Shown piece after piece: positions 32,610 through 43,759 of a stretch of DNA of 64,000 nucleotides. The stretch spans positions 4,345,001 to 4,409,000 of the forward strand of contig PYIU01000005.1 of NCBI GenBank assembly GCA_003415625.1. Direction: 5' to 3'. A model generated the notes under the pieces. That model was not told the origin of the DNA. It did not search any database and saw only the letters and a program-made list of their open reading frames with translations. The translations under genes were made by a program, and so were the position numbers. The first letter of the stretch is position 1; every line of letters begins with the position of its first letter. This stretch comes from Aquanectria penicillioides (lineage: Eukaryota; Ascomycota; Sordariomycetes; Hypocreales; Nectriaceae).

Positions 32610-33556
32610 GTTGGGATCCGCGAAACGATAGCGTTGACTTAAGCGTTGGGTTGAATAGTCCCATGATGGGATTCGCTTGTTTGGGAAGCCATGGTTGCAT
32701 CACAAAATTTGCCAGGAGCGCAAGCTGGGTGGTACACTGAAAGGGTAGCTGTTTGATCAAAGAGCGTCCCAATTGGGAAATGGGGCTGTATTGGGGGTAG
32801 ACTTTTATAGATGTCTTCTCCCCTCCATCTTTCTAGCACTCATCTTCCCATGTCTGATTTATGGTGTGATGTTTTTGCTACCCTGTCCCGAGTTATCCGA
32901 TGTGCACCCCACTGCAAGTCATTTGAGGCTCTTCCGAGTTGAATCCTCCCTAATGCCCCGAGTGGTTCCGTTGAATCCCCTTGAGCGTCGGCATCATATT
33001 CTAGCTCTTTCACCATACCACCCCATTCAAAGAGGCGATGTTACAAAGAACGGTGCAATAGGAGCGGTCACCATCACGGTAGTCCAAAAAAACGAATTAT
33101 CTCTGGACAATCACACCAAATGGTTAAATGCTCAACACCCAACATATTAATCCAAATTTCAATCGCAAGCTCTTTCATCGGGCTTTTCAAATTAGGCCAA
33201 GTTTTCCTGCGTCCATATTTCATCACGGGGTTTGATTCATCATTGGTGGTAACTTCAGGATCGTCTGCCGTGAAAATTACTGCAACGCTGAGGCTACACA
33301 AGGTTTGAACCCTGGGTTCAACTGCTTCAATCTCCAAAGAAAACAAGGAGCAAAACCAACCGATGCTCAGACTATTTATGCAATCAGCAACCGGTTAGTT
33401 TCGCAAGTCAGTAAGTCGCGTCACGACAGGGTTCACGGCAAAGTCGGCATGCGTGCGGCGTAGAGGAATCGGTCACATATGCACCACCCGTTGCTATTGC
33501 GGGGTATAAACGACAATGCCAATGAGCAGTGGCAGAGACCATCCCCTTGATCTTGT
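32610..33556. other. Intergenic region, no gene recognised
   Basis: Lies between two minus-strand genes and should hold the hydrolase promoter and the transporter 3' region. Short ORFs here lack protein character. Confidence 0.4.
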
Positions 33557-35188
33557 CTAATCATCCTGCTTGTTCTTTGCGGAAAGATCCAAGGCTTCCA
33601 CGATACCTTCTCGATCACTCGGTGCTGCTCCAAGAATAGTCTGTAACCTTGGCGCATCGGATTGGAGCTTGCCATCGAGACTCTCTTCGATCTCCTCAAG
33701 CGTGCGTCCCTGTGTCTCAACCCAGTAAATCACCACAAACAACAATTCCAAAACATCCCACGCGCCATTGATCATATACGTCTTCCAACCGATGGCGTCA
33801 AGAGCAAAGGGGAACGCAAACGTGACCATCAATCCTACACCATTCGTAAGAAACGTGTAGAGGCCCATACCAGCGCTTCGAATCGAATAGTTGAGCACCT
33901 CAGGAGGATAGAGCACAGTCAATGGTGTCCACCCAAAGCTGTATGCGCCTTGAAAGAGGAATATCATTGCCACAGTGCCATAAATCCCTGATTGGTTGTC
34001 CGAATCTCCGTACAGCTTGTTCAGTGCGCCGAGCAGGAAGATGAAAACGGTCATGAAGCAGGTGGAAAAGGCTGCGAGTTTCTTGCGACCAAGCTTTTCG
34101 GCCATGGCAGTTCCAGTTATTGCAATTACCAAGCACCACGCATTGAGAATGATGTTGACCTCCAATTGCGTCGTCGAGTCGGTGACGCCAGCTTGCGTCA
34201 ACATTGAACCGAAGTAGTACGAGACGATCTAAAAGCCCCAATCGGTTAGAACTTCAATGTTCCATAAAGAGGTTTATTGTCCTGCTTCAAACCAATCTAG
34301 CACGTCATATGCTGCCATTTCGTCTTTGACTTACATTGTTACCAGATAGCATACAGAAGACCGCGACAGAACAAGCAAGGTATACTCGTTTGCGCGTCGA
34401 TGCATTGCTCATGAATTGCTTCGTGAAGGACTCTCTTTCAAAGTTCTCTTCAAAACTAAGCGCGTCGGCTATTTGACGGAATTGGATCTGAACCACTGGA
34501 TCATTGATGTTGCCATTCGAGTACGTGGCGGCCAGCGCTTGAAGAGTGTCTCTATCTCGTCCCTGAGATTGTAACCATCTAGGACTCTCGGGCGTAAAAG
34601 GCAGTATGGCGATACATATTAAGCTAAATAGACCCTGCAGAGCGGATGGCAGGCGCCACGCCCATGTGGAGTCCATCTTCGCTGTCCCATAAGTGACACC
34701 AGCGGCAATCAAGCCACCTACATACCAGAAGTCGTACTATGAGGACGATTAGATATTTGCCGGGGTGTTATTGAATCATATATGGACTAAAAGATAGGGA
34801 ATGAATGTGCTTTGTGGTTACTCACAAATATACCTAAGCCCCGCGCACGATACTTGATAGGGAGGGTCTCTGCAAGATAGACAGGTCCGGCGACAGAAGA
34901 TGCGCCAGTTCCAAGACCTACGATGATTCGAGAAACCACAAACATTGCTATGTTCTGAGCGGCTGTCTGAAGAATAACACCAAGGATTGTAATGATTGAG
35001 CCGAAAAGCAATGCCCATTTACGGCCAATCAAATCTGGGACCTTGGCATAGACAATACCAGCCAAAATACTTCCTATCCATACCGATGCTGTGTTAAGCG
35101 CCAGTGTAGCAGTTGTTAGGTCAAAGTAGTCAGTGTAAGAAGGCAGAATATTCAGCCCGTTCATCATTGATCCATCGAACCCCAGAGT
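33557..35188 (-). CDS. MFS sugar transporter (lactose permease/hexose porter type), first exon unresolved
   Basis: Three well-supported exons, 35188..34826, 34736..34335 and 34228..33557, are all in phase 0 and give about 478 aa. Sugar-porter signatures include 'TLGFDGSMMNGLN', 'DLIGRKWALLFGS', 'SRIIVGLGTGASSVAGPVYLAE', 'PESPRWLQSQGR', 'KLGRKKLAAFS' and 'VETQGRTLEEIEE'. A short upstream exon is required. The candidate is 'MGLTRLGPIQLVLRLRP' to 'MRNFY' at about 35240-35325, but no donor gave the right phase, so the exact start is open. The gene is transcribed away from the DUF1479 gene, sharing an upstream region of less than 0.9 kb, which hints at co-regulation. The substrate is unknown. Confidence 0.85.
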
Positions 35189-36054
35189 CTAGTTTTACTA
35201 TTAGCTTCTCTGATTCAATGCTATTTGATATGTGTGGTACGTGCAGTAGAAGTTACGCATGACGATATCACCAACAGGACGCAGGCGAAGGACGAGCTGG
35301 ATGGGACCCAAGCGGGTAAGTCCCATGGCATTGGAGTCATATTTTCCAGAATTGAAATAGCAAATGGGTGAGAAAGCACAGGGAAGTGTTTGCGAGATGG
35401 TGTAAGGTGGATAACAAGGAAGGAAGCTGGTTAATATATCAAAAAAAAACGAACTGCGGCCGACCTCACCGAGAATACTATGATTCAGCCTTGGAGGTGA
35501 GAGGCACCGTATTCTCCTTGTGGATAGTGCTTTGGTTCTGGTAAAAGTGGATTTCTCCTATCAATGGCTCGTCTACTTGAATCCCCACTCAGTCCCTCCC
35601 CATGGGGTGGCATCGAGTCGCTTATCACTAGTAGATATGGCATTCACGGCTTGATTGGCTCATCCACCACGGAATTATCCCAAATTGGCTTATGATTTAC
35701 CCTAAGAAGGGCCAGGGTTAGTGATACTGATAGAATTCGACGCCCTGAAAGCGTCGGCAGGCCCGACAGATGAAGCCTCCAGAGACCATGGTCCCGACAC
35801 TTCCGACAGCAGCTATATCAGATTCACGCAATCAGGATTTCCTTATCTACCAACAACAGCCATATCTCTAGCCTCAATCCTACACCCACGGCGAACTTTG
35901 CACTCGACCGAGCTTGCCCGAGCCAGTGTTTGACCCCGCACTCAAAGATGGTTTTACTATTTGACATGGCCTTCCACGGAACGGTCCCATGCCCGATACT
36001 AGCGAGATACAAACGAGATAACAACTCAATCACTGAAACCGCCATATCTCCAGA
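35189..36054. promoter_or_regulatory. Divergent upstream region between transporter and DUF1479 gene
   Basis: This interval of less than 0.9 kb contains the probable first exon of the transporter (about 35240-35325) and both promoters. No particular factor site is claimed. Confidence 0.4.
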
Positions 36055-37413
36055 ATGTCAGGACAAGCACTCAGTTGGCCTGATTGGCCGGAATTTGTTC
36101 CCTCTAACGCCGAGGGCGGAGACGACCTTATCGGGTACAAACAGGTTCTGGTCGAACAATACGGCAAAGACTCCCTCATCAAAAGCTGGCTGAAAGTGTG
36201 CAAGGAGCTCGAGTTAGTGACTGAGAAAATCTCTGCAGCTGGAAATGCCATCATCCCAGACGTCGAATACAAAGACGTGTTTTCCCTAGACCCGAAACAA
36301 AAAGAAAAGCTCAAGGAGACTGGCTGTTTTGTCATTCGCAAGGTATTCAGTACGGAGCAGACAGATGAATGGTTCACAAACTTGAAAGAATACGTCGCGG
36401 CAAATAGAAGCTCGATCCGAGGTAAGATTCAACTTCCGAAGTTTGTGGCAGAAAGCTAAAGAACTATTGTTATCATAGGTTGGCCCGCTGAGACGCCATT
36501 CATTCTCAATCTGTATTACTCGCCGACGCAGATTGCTGCTCGATCACACCCAAACCAGCTGAAGCTCAGTGAGGAGCTTAATAAATGGTGGCACGATGAT
36601 AGTGGAATGAGTACTCCTGAACCGTTATCCTACGCTGATGGAGTACGAATTCGTCCTCCCGGGGTGGCATTCCGTGGACTTGGGCCGCACATTGATGCTG
36701 GATCCTTGTCTCGATGGGCAGACCCAACCTATCAGTCGGCTTATGAGGCTGTGTTTTCTGGGAACCCAGAACTCTTGGATAACTATGACCTGACTCGTCG
36801 CAAGGGTGCAAATCAGGCACTGTTTCCGGGCTCAGCCCATTCCCGCGTTTTCCGGAGCTTTCAAGGATGGACTGCACTGACAGCCGCTGGCCCACGCGAA
36901 GGCAGCTTGATGCTCTACCCAAATGTCAAATGGGCCATTGGCTACGTTCTCTTGCGGCCATTCTTCAGCCCGCCTGAGTCGGCAGATGACGTGATGGATG
37001 CGTCGAAATGGTTATTCGACCCTACTGATCCTTGGTTTCCAGGGACATTTCGAGCTGATAGCCAGCTGCTTAGCCCCTCTTCCCATCCTCATCTCCGTCT
37101 ACGAGAGTGCCTTGTTAGCATCCCGCGCATGGATCCAGGGGATACCATCTGGTGGCATGCTGACATGTGCCACGCTGTTGAAGTAGAGCATATTGGTGAT
37201 CACGAGGCAAGCGTAGCATATATTGCCGCAACGCCTAGCACGGAGGAAAACATGAGTTACGTCAAAGGTCAATTAGAAGACTTTCTGAAAGGTGTCCCCC
37301 CAGAAGATTTCAGGAAAGGCCCAAAAGAGTGTGACTTTAAACTATTCACTGGAGAAAGTGGCATTATTGGACAGGCCGGAAGAAAGGCGATGGGCTTTGA
37401 CCTAATTGTTTAA
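36055..37413 (+). CDS. DUF1479 (YbiU-like) Fe(II)/2-oxoglutarate dioxygenase-type protein
   Basis: Two exons, 36055..36421 and 36479..37413, give 433 aa. The 57-nt intron joins 'SSIRG' to 'WPAETPF'. The DUF1479 layout is clear: 'KLKETGCFVIRKVFS' (early double-stranded helix), 'FRGLGPHIDAGSLSRW' with the metal-binding His-x-Asp at about 193-195, 'FQGWTALTAAGPREGSL', and 'GDTIWWHADMCHAVE' with the distal His at about 354. Members are predicted non-haem iron dioxygenases and are often found beside sugar or osmolyte genes. The divergent sugar transporter next door fits a nutrient-use role, which is inference. Confidence 0.9.
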
Positions 37414-38327
37414 GAACTTCCCATCGCCTCCTTCCACGAGTGGTTTCAGATTTGATGTTATATTTGATGATCTGAACGGCGAATAGCAAACGGATAGCGA
37501 TTATTTGGCAAGAAAAGACTTTATCCTCAAAAGAACCTAACCACTCAATGCCTAAGGAGATGCACATCACAATCAGACAGTCGACCAATCTGCGTAGCAA
37601 CTATCTAAAGACAAAATAGCTAGGGAATACTCAGCCTTGAACACTATTGCGTTTTTTATCTTATTTAACTACTAAGTGAATATGCGGGACCTATCGTAGT
37701 GGCACGGGAAAGCCATCCAAGTGACATGGCTGAACATCCCACTTCATCATCGAACCGGCTTGGTGTCGGCCACCAGAATTGAGAACCTTCCTAATCTCGT
37801 TATTCTCCTCTACTGTATCCCTCCTTGGCATTGTTAGCGTTTATGAATGGCAGGCAGACTTAAGTAGCGATTTCGAAGCTCCCCACTATGCAGCGTCTGG
37901 GTCGCCATATCAATATCCAATATGCACTTTTTATTCGAGGGTTTTCATTGTGCGCCATTGAGAGATGAACTAGTCAGGCCTTTAAATTTTGACCACCTTG
38001 CGCTGATTCACCCACGTCTTGCAGGAGGCCAATTGTAAGGCAAAGATGCTTCGGTGGACAATAAGTGTCTACTTTCAATTGAAGGATGGATGTCTATGTC
38101 TAAATTTTGAGACGTCAATCATGTAGAAGTAAATAAACAAAGAATGATCTAGCCTGAGCTTATAACTGCCGGTACGTATGGAAAGACGCATGAATTCAGG
38201 CATGGATCAATACTAGAATCCCATGCTCGTGGAGGAGATAGAATATGTTGATAATTGTATCAACGCTTCGGAATTAAATTAATGGCAAGCTTTCGCCAAG
38301 GCTCTTTATGTCATCAACCCTAGTATA
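37414..38327. other. Convergent intergenic region, about 0.9 kb
   Basis: Lies between the 3' ends of the DUF1479 gene and the oxidoreductase gene. AT-rich, with no gene recognised. Confidence 0.4.
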
Positions 38328-39344
38328 TCATTCCTTGACAGTGATAACAATCTTGCCCACGGCTGAGCCTTTCTTAAGGTGCTCGAAGGCCTCGCGGGCA
38401 TGCTCGAAAGCATAAGTCTTCTCAATCACTGTCCGTAGCTTTTTCTCGCTAAACAATTTTGCCACCTGCTCGATGTCTTCTTGAGCATCCTTGGTCATAA
38501 AGGGGATGTACCTTCGCTGTCGACCGCCCAAGAAAAACGGCGTAAGCAGGTGAAATGCAGTATTTGAGACGCTGCTCGCAGAAATGTTACCGCCAACGAA
38601 AACATAAGGGCCATCGGGCTTGAGGAAGTGATGACTGGATGAGAAAAGATTTGATGGAGAGTTGCCAACATTGTCCACCACTACGCTGAATACCTGGCCT
38701 TCTGCCTTTAGGGTCGCAATGACATCTGTGGTGGTGTAGTCGATGATTTGATCAGCCCCGAGTTCCTTGCACAGGCTGATCTTGCCCGTTGAACAAGTTA
38801 CTGTAACATGGCAGCCCAACGCCTTTGCTATCTGGATTCCAAAAATGCCGACACCGCCAGATCCACCATTGATGAAGATCTTGTCGCCCTGGCCTTCTTT
38901 GACGTACGGTGCGATGGTCTGAAGAGCTGTTAATGCCCCGGTAGGTGCCCCGGCTGCTTGTATCAAGTCAGCTCCTGCTGGGAGCGGTGCGAGAAGATTG
39001 CGACGCGTCACCACGTATTGCGAGAGCGATCCTGCTTTGCCAAGTGGATGGGCTCGACCGAAAACAAGGTCTCCAACCTTGAGATCATGGACATTGGACC
39101 CAACCGAGACGACTTTCCCACTGAGATCTATGCCAATCGTTTTTGGGAAACTGATGATGGCCCGACCGACCAGGCCCAATTCTGCTGGCTTATAGTCTGC
39201 AGGGTTGATGCCAGCCGCAACTACCTGAACACACACTTCGTTGTCACCGACGTTGTCGTCTAGTTGAGGGATATCAGTCAATATGAGTCCGGACAGGACT
39301 GGCCCGGGGTGCGGCATCTGCCACGCCCTCATCTGTTCCGTCAT
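38328..39344 (-). CDS. Zinc-type alcohol dehydrogenase/quinone oxidoreductase-like protein
   Basis: This is an intronless 338-aa frame from ATG 39344. An upstream in-frame ATG at 39389 adds 15 residues with no obvious targeting value. The MDR superfamily order is clear: 'VVAAGINPADYK', 'IGIDLSGKVVSVGSNV', 'VGDLVFGR', the nucleotide-binding 'GGSGGVGIFGIQIAKALG', 'VVVDNVG', and a C-terminal 'HAREAFEHLKKGSAVGKIVI'. No structural-zinc Cys cluster is visible, so it is probably a zinc-free NADPH-dependent quinone or enone reductase (RTN4IP1/zeta-crystallin branch). Trans-enoyl reductases of secondary metabolism look alike, but no synthase lies nearby. Confidence 0.9.
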   Translation of the reverse strand: MTEQMRAWQMPHPGPVLSGLILTDIPQLDDNVGDNEVCVQVVAAGINPADYKPAELGLVGRAIISFPKTIGIDLSGKVVSVGSNVHDLKVGDLVFGRAHPLGKAGSLSQYVVTRRNLLAPLPAGADLIQAAGAPTGALTALQTIAPYVKEGQGDKIFINGGSGGVGIFGIQIAKALGCHVTVTCSTGKISLCKELGADQIIDYTTTDVIATLKAEGQVFSVVVDNVGNSPSNLFSSSHHFLKPDGPYVFVGGNISASSVSNTAFHLLTPFFLGGRQRRYIPFMTKDAQEDIEQVAKLFSEKKLRTVIEKTYAFEHAREAFEHLKKGSAVGKIVITVKE

Positions 39345-40018
39345 ATCTTGTATGCAACGACGGGTTATCGACAAGGCAAAATTCAACAAGAATGAACAGA
39401 TAGCACTCGCAGTTGGGTCTCGACAATAAAAACAAAAGGGGAGAAAATGAAGGAAATTTGTCTCGGGCGATGAACCCTATTGGGATGGCGTCGGGGACCG
39501 AGTGCGGGCCGGTGCCGGGGCAGCTGACTAAGCCAAGTGGGAACATTCATCAGGAGGTCAGAACGCAGATGATAGTGGCCAAGCCACAGAATAGAACTCA
39601 GGTCAGGCATGAAGGATTCTTGAAGCCCCTTGAGGCCCTTGGACAGGTGAATTTTGCACACTATCACTCTTTCTGAAGGTAGGTATTGGCCATCTGAGGC
39701 ACACATACTGTTTGTGAGGTGAAGAGTTCTACCATGACTGATGGCATAGGTCTCTACTGTACGTGGAAAGCACGTAGCAAAGACCTCCAATACGCACACG
39801 TTGTCCATTCCCGAGAATAGGCTATCAAAATAGACCTTCCCTCTGAGTTTCCACGAAACAAGTCGGTACATGGGCCCCAGCACAAGTCTAGTTGTTTCTC
39901 ACTGCCCGCGGAAGGACTTGTATGACTGTCATCCAGGACGTCCACAGGTGGCTTACATGTATAATGGAAACCCAGTCTAGGAAGCCGGCAATGAAAACTT
40001 TCGCGTACTCTTTTTAAC
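39345..40018. other. Intergenic region, no gene supported
   Basis: Holds the oxidoreductase promoter. A 166-codon minus-strand ORF (39383-39883) overlaps that promoter and has no recognisable feature. Confidence 0.4.
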
Positions 40019-40735
40019 TTATTGGCCTGTCTTATATCCCGTGTCGTCGCAATTTGACGTCGCCCGCACGTATTTACCCTTTCCAGGGCCCCGCCGGTAA
40101 ACTATAATGTCGAGTGTGAAGGAGGCAATCGTGCTCAGCCTAGGAGACGTTAACACCACGACTGAAGACAAGTCACATAGGCCACCTACGCCCCAATAAA
40201 TGAACCACCAAACAGGGTCTTGTATAGTATGCAAATTGTGACTCCATTAGCTGAACCCCAGTAGGTTGGAGTGCACTGTCGCATAATCGTTGATCTCATT
40301 GCATTCGCGAGCAAGCCAAATCCGACACACCAAAGAACAGCGAGAATGCCATTAACAATAGCGTTGTAGAGGGCGTTGATGCCGCCAGTGCAGTATACAA
40401 AGCTTGAGACAAGGATGTAAATAAAACTCGAGAGTGCGGCGCCTTGAAGCTTGAAGATTGTTAGTTGGAAGAACCATACTCTAAAAGAAGTGTATGGATC
40501 GTCGCAAGTTTGGGTCCTGAAACCTGGAGGGATTGGGACCATCAAATCGTCTACTTACGAAGTAGTACATCCATGGGATATACCAACTGTTATGGATCAA
40601 GTGGTAAATGAAGTAAAACATAATTCCCGCAATGATGCTTGAAGCAAGAAGTTGGATGAACCGGAATAAATGAAATGGCAATCCCGGGTAGGTGTGGGCC
40701 ACCCGGGGCTTCGACTTGAAAGATGATGGAGCCAT
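40019..40735 (-). CDS. MARVEL-like four-helix membrane protein
   Basis: Three exons give about 196 aa: 40735..40555 (donor GTAGAC), 40478..40190 and 40139..40019. The phases close only with that first donor; a nearby GTAAGT donor is stronger but shifts the frame, so the first junction is tentative. Four membrane helices are evident: 'LFRFIQLLASSIIAGIMFYFIY', 'FFQLTIFKLQGAALSSFIYILVSS', 'NAIVNGILAVLWCVGFGLLA' and the terminal 'LSTIASFTLDIIVY'. Between helices 3 and 4 comes 'TPTYWGSANGVTICILYKTLF', the Cys/Trp-Gly/Val-Cys-x-x-Tyr-Lys pattern typical of fungal MARVEL proteins. These are thought to organise membrane subdomains; no specific function is known. Confidence 0.75.
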
Positions 40736-41617
40736 GGTAAATTTACTCGGACTCAATGCAATGAAGCTGCGGCAAAACGAGGTGGAACGGCGTTGTTATG
40801 GGGAGAGCGATACCTTAAAGCCCTTCAAGCTTGGAGTAAGCCTAATCTATTTTTACTGAAAAAGGCTGGGGTTGATGACCTGTTGCAGTGCATCTTTGTG
40901 GCTTGACACTAAAGTTCAGCTCTTCAATAGAACGGCACTTGAAGCCGAGTACGAAAATCCTCCCTGTTGAATAGACACACATTAGCATGCTGCTTTGCTT
41001 TGTTAGCGAACCCGTCTGCAAAAGCAACGGTCCAAGCTTCGGGTCTCCTCCTCCGCAAGTTCATGGTGGAGCATCGCTGCCCAAGAGCCGTGGCATTGGC
41101 TCGGTCGCGTCCGTTTGCTTGTAAAATGTGTGGAGGCGGTGCTTCATATGGCGGTAAAGGGTCCATCTACAGGGCTAGACTAGAGCAATGCTGAAGCAAT
41201 AGTTTAATCATCTAGCTGAGTGGCAGTGCGTCTGGTCGACGCCGCGTCTGTAAGGCAAGGCCATGAGTGGACTAAAGTTGTTTATTTTGCTGTCTTACAG
41301 TTTCGGCGCAGCTTTGTCTAGCCTGGTTTGGTTAGACCAGTTATATTATGTCGAGGGCCTGGCCTAATTCGCTTCATGCCGTTGTCTTGGGCCGGCCTAC
41401 ATATCCAGCCACTCGGGTTTCGCTATGGGCTTTTCAGCCGTGTCATATTTTAGTGCAGAAAACACATGAATGCAGGACGGTAGTTTGTGGCTTCGGATGA
41501 GAGACTGAGCCCTGGCTTGGAAGCCAGCCCGCTGAGTTACGAGAGCATAAATTACTCAATCCACCCGGTGACATGAGATCAATCAAGTCCCTCACCAGCA
41601 GTAAAGCAACGAACAAC
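40736..41617. other. Divergent intergenic region
   Basis: Separates the MARVEL gene (minus) from the astacin gene (plus). An in-frame ATG at 41573 could extend the astacin by 15 residues. No other gene was seen. Confidence 0.4.
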
Positions 41618-43315
41618 ATGGTTGACTTGAAGCGATTAACTCAAGCCGCTGTTGCGGTCTTGTTATTTTGCTCCGTCGCTGCTCAAAACCAATCTGTGCC
41701 TACAAACACTACCGACACTTTTGTCCATGCGCCTCGCAACATCACAACACTCGATGTCTATGTGGCATCAAACCAATCCATCAACGGCACAAATGTCCCC
41801 TTGGATCCGGAAGTACAGCGAGTCACATACTTTGAAAAAGATAACTTAGCCATCATTGATGGTGATGTTGTCTTCAGCAGTGTTGAAGAGATCCACCAGG
41901 CTGCAGTTGACAACCCAAATCAAAAGCGTTCTCTCTCCATTCTCAGGTACAGTGGGCTGAAATGGCCAGGAGGCGTTATCACATACAGATGGGAGAAAAC
42001 CCCCCCTGCTTGGGTCTTGGATGAGTGGAAGAAGGGAGTCAAGCTATGGACGGATCGATTGCCCTTTCTCAAGTTTAAGGAGGTCGCAACCAGCCAGGCG
42101 CTTGAACTTGACATACTGAATCTCCGGGTGCAGTCGGGAGGAAACGCTTGTTTTTCGCCAATCGGCAAGGCGGCATACGCAGTATCAAGTGTCATGATAC
42201 TTGATAACTGTGGCGTGGCTGTAACAGCACACGAAATTGGCCATACGCTAGGCCTGTATCATGAGCAACAACGACCAGACAGAGATCAATACATCGACAT
42301 CAAGTGCGAGAATCTTGTGCTTGATTCATATGGAGTCAAGGCTGTCTGCGATGAGCCATGCCAAGGCTGGGGATGTGCTTTCCGCAAGCGAGGCAGTGTA
42401 GAGGATGATTGGTCCGGCACATATGACGTCGACAGTATCATGCATTATGGTGAATCGGACTTCAGCATCGACTATTTCAACATTCCAGTTCTGATTGGCA
42501 AAAAGGGCGTAAAGTTGCACAGAGGAATTTCAAACCATCCTTCGCTATGGGATGCAGCTCGCGTTTGCAACATTTACTGGGAAGACTGCCGAGGAGTATG
42601 TGGTGATGGCATCCTGTCGCCTGCTAATGGCGAGGAATGCGATGACGGAAACAACATTGATGGAGACGGATGCAGCGCCAACTGCAAGCTGGAATCCGGC
42701 AACAAGGGATATTGTGGAGATGGTATTATCCAACCTGGAGAAGAATGCGACGACGGCACACGCAACGGAGGGCCAAATTCGAAATGCAGTTTGGGCTGCC
42801 ACCTCCCCAGCAACGGCTTCTGTGGAGATGGTGTTATTCAGCCTGGAGAAGAATGCGACGATGGCGCTCGAAATGGAGGACCAAACTCGAACTGCAGTCT
42901 GGGGTGTCATCTCCCGAGCAATGGATACTGCGGCGATGGAATTCTTCAATCGGGCGAGGAGTGTGATGAAGGCTCTAAAAATGGAGGAGCAACTTGTTCG
43001 AAAGCTTGCAAAAAGATTACAAGCTCTGCAGGTGATTGCTCGCAGTGCAATCCTGCTCCAGGTCAGAACGGATGTCATGTTACGACAAGCTGTATATCTG
43101 GAGCCTCTGGCAGCCATTATTGCGCGTGCGCTCATGGATTTAGAGCCGGCGATGGCACAAAGGCGGATGACTCCAGCACACAATGGAGATTGAACTGGCC
43201 TGGACAACAGGGTCGCGTATTTGTCAAATCTGGCGTTGCTTGCAATCAGTTGTGCGATCACTGGACCCTTGGACGAGATGGATGCAGCGAAGTACCCGTG
43301 AAGGATAAGTGTTGA
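41618..43315 (+). CDS. Secreted astacin-like (M12A) zinc metalloprotease with four Cys-rich repeats
   Basis: This is an intronless 565-aa protein from ATG 41618, chosen because it opens with a signal peptide ('LTQAAVAVLLFCSVAAQ'). A propeptide of about 100 residues leads to the protease domain. The zinc signature 'AHEIGHTLGLYHEQQRPDRD' (His at about 205, 209, 215; Glu at 206) and the Met-turn 'SIMHYG' are intact. Next come four DUF4215-like repeats, each built on 'CGDG(I/V)..GEECD(D/E)G', the middle two nearly identical. The C-terminal domain has EGF-like cysteines and 'QWRLNWPGQQGRVFVKSG', as in other fungal astacins. It should act outside the cell on protein substrates. The Cys-rich repeats probably aid binding or stability, which is inference. 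Confidence 0.92.
   Translation: MVDLKRLTQAAVAVLLFCSVAAQNQSVPTNTTDTFVHAPRNITTLDVYVASNQSINGTNVPLDPEVQRVTYFEKDNLAIIDGDVVFSSVEEIHQAAVDNPNQKRSLSILRYSGLKWPGGVITYRWEKTPPAWVLDEWKKGVKLWTDRLPFLKFKEVATSQALELDILNLRVQSGGNACFSPIGKAAYAVSSVMILDNCGVAVTAHEIGHTLGLYHEQQRPDRDQYIDIKCENLVLDSYGVKAVCDEPCQGWGCAFRKRGSVEDDWSGTYDVDSIMHYGESDFSIDYFNIPVLIGKKGVKLHRGISNHPSLWDAARVCNIYWEDCRGVCGDGILSPANGEECDDGNNIDGDGCSANCKLESGNKGYCGDGIIQPGEECDDGTRNGGPNSKCSLGCHLPSNGFCGDGVIQPGEECDDGARNGGPNSNCSLGCHLPSNGYCGDGILQSGEECDEGSKNGGATCSKACKKITSSAGDCSQCNPAPGQNGCHVTTSCISGASGSHYCACAHGFRAGDGTKADDSSTQWRLNWPGQQGRVFVKSGVACNQLCDHWTLGRDGCSEVPVKDKC
42592..43010 (+). repeat. Four in-frame Cys-rich coding repeats in the astacin gene
   Basis: Units begin near 42600, 42714, 42822 and 42927. 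Units two and three are nearly identical at the protein level ('NGGPNS.CSLGCHLPSNG'), pointing to recent internal duplication. Confidence 0.85.
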
Positions 43316-43759
43316 TAGCGCCCTTTAGCCTGATTGTTTGCATTGTTTTTAATGATGTGCCAAAAGTATTCTTGGCAGTTTGATATACCCACAAGTAATG
43401 GGTTTGATAATTTAGCGAAAATTTTCATGTTTGATGAACCATTACATTATGGCGAGCCAGATGTGCGTGTGGGTTGTTGGGTCATGAGAAAATAATATAT
43501 TCAAGCAAACGCGAACAGCGGACTGAGACTTGAATAAAAATACGTCAACAAAAACGAGTAAATATCAGCTGAGATTTAGATATTGGTACCTTGCTAGTAT
43601 TGAGATGAACATGGGCAAGTCACTTTGTTCCCACAGGACGACCTTAGTTATCCCATTCATAACAAAGTTGACATTTCCTAATGCAGTTTAGGTACCGATA
43701 ACTTGTGATAGGAGGTAGATCGGTTATAAAACTGGACGCAGTAGTGGTATAAAGCCTTC
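43316..43759. other. Convergent AT-rich intergenic region
   Basis: 3' region of the astacin gene and of the NmrA-like pseudogene. Nothing further was recognised. Confidence 0.4.

Noticed and set aside
39383..39883. 166-codon minus-strand ORF upstream of the oxidoreductase
   Set aside because: It lies over the promoter of the oxidoreductase gene, and its composition and lack of motifs look like chance.
42545..43261. 238-codon minus-strand ORF opposite the astacin repeats
   Set aside because: Antisense of the Cys-rich repeats with no domain; the sense frame has clear protease motifs.
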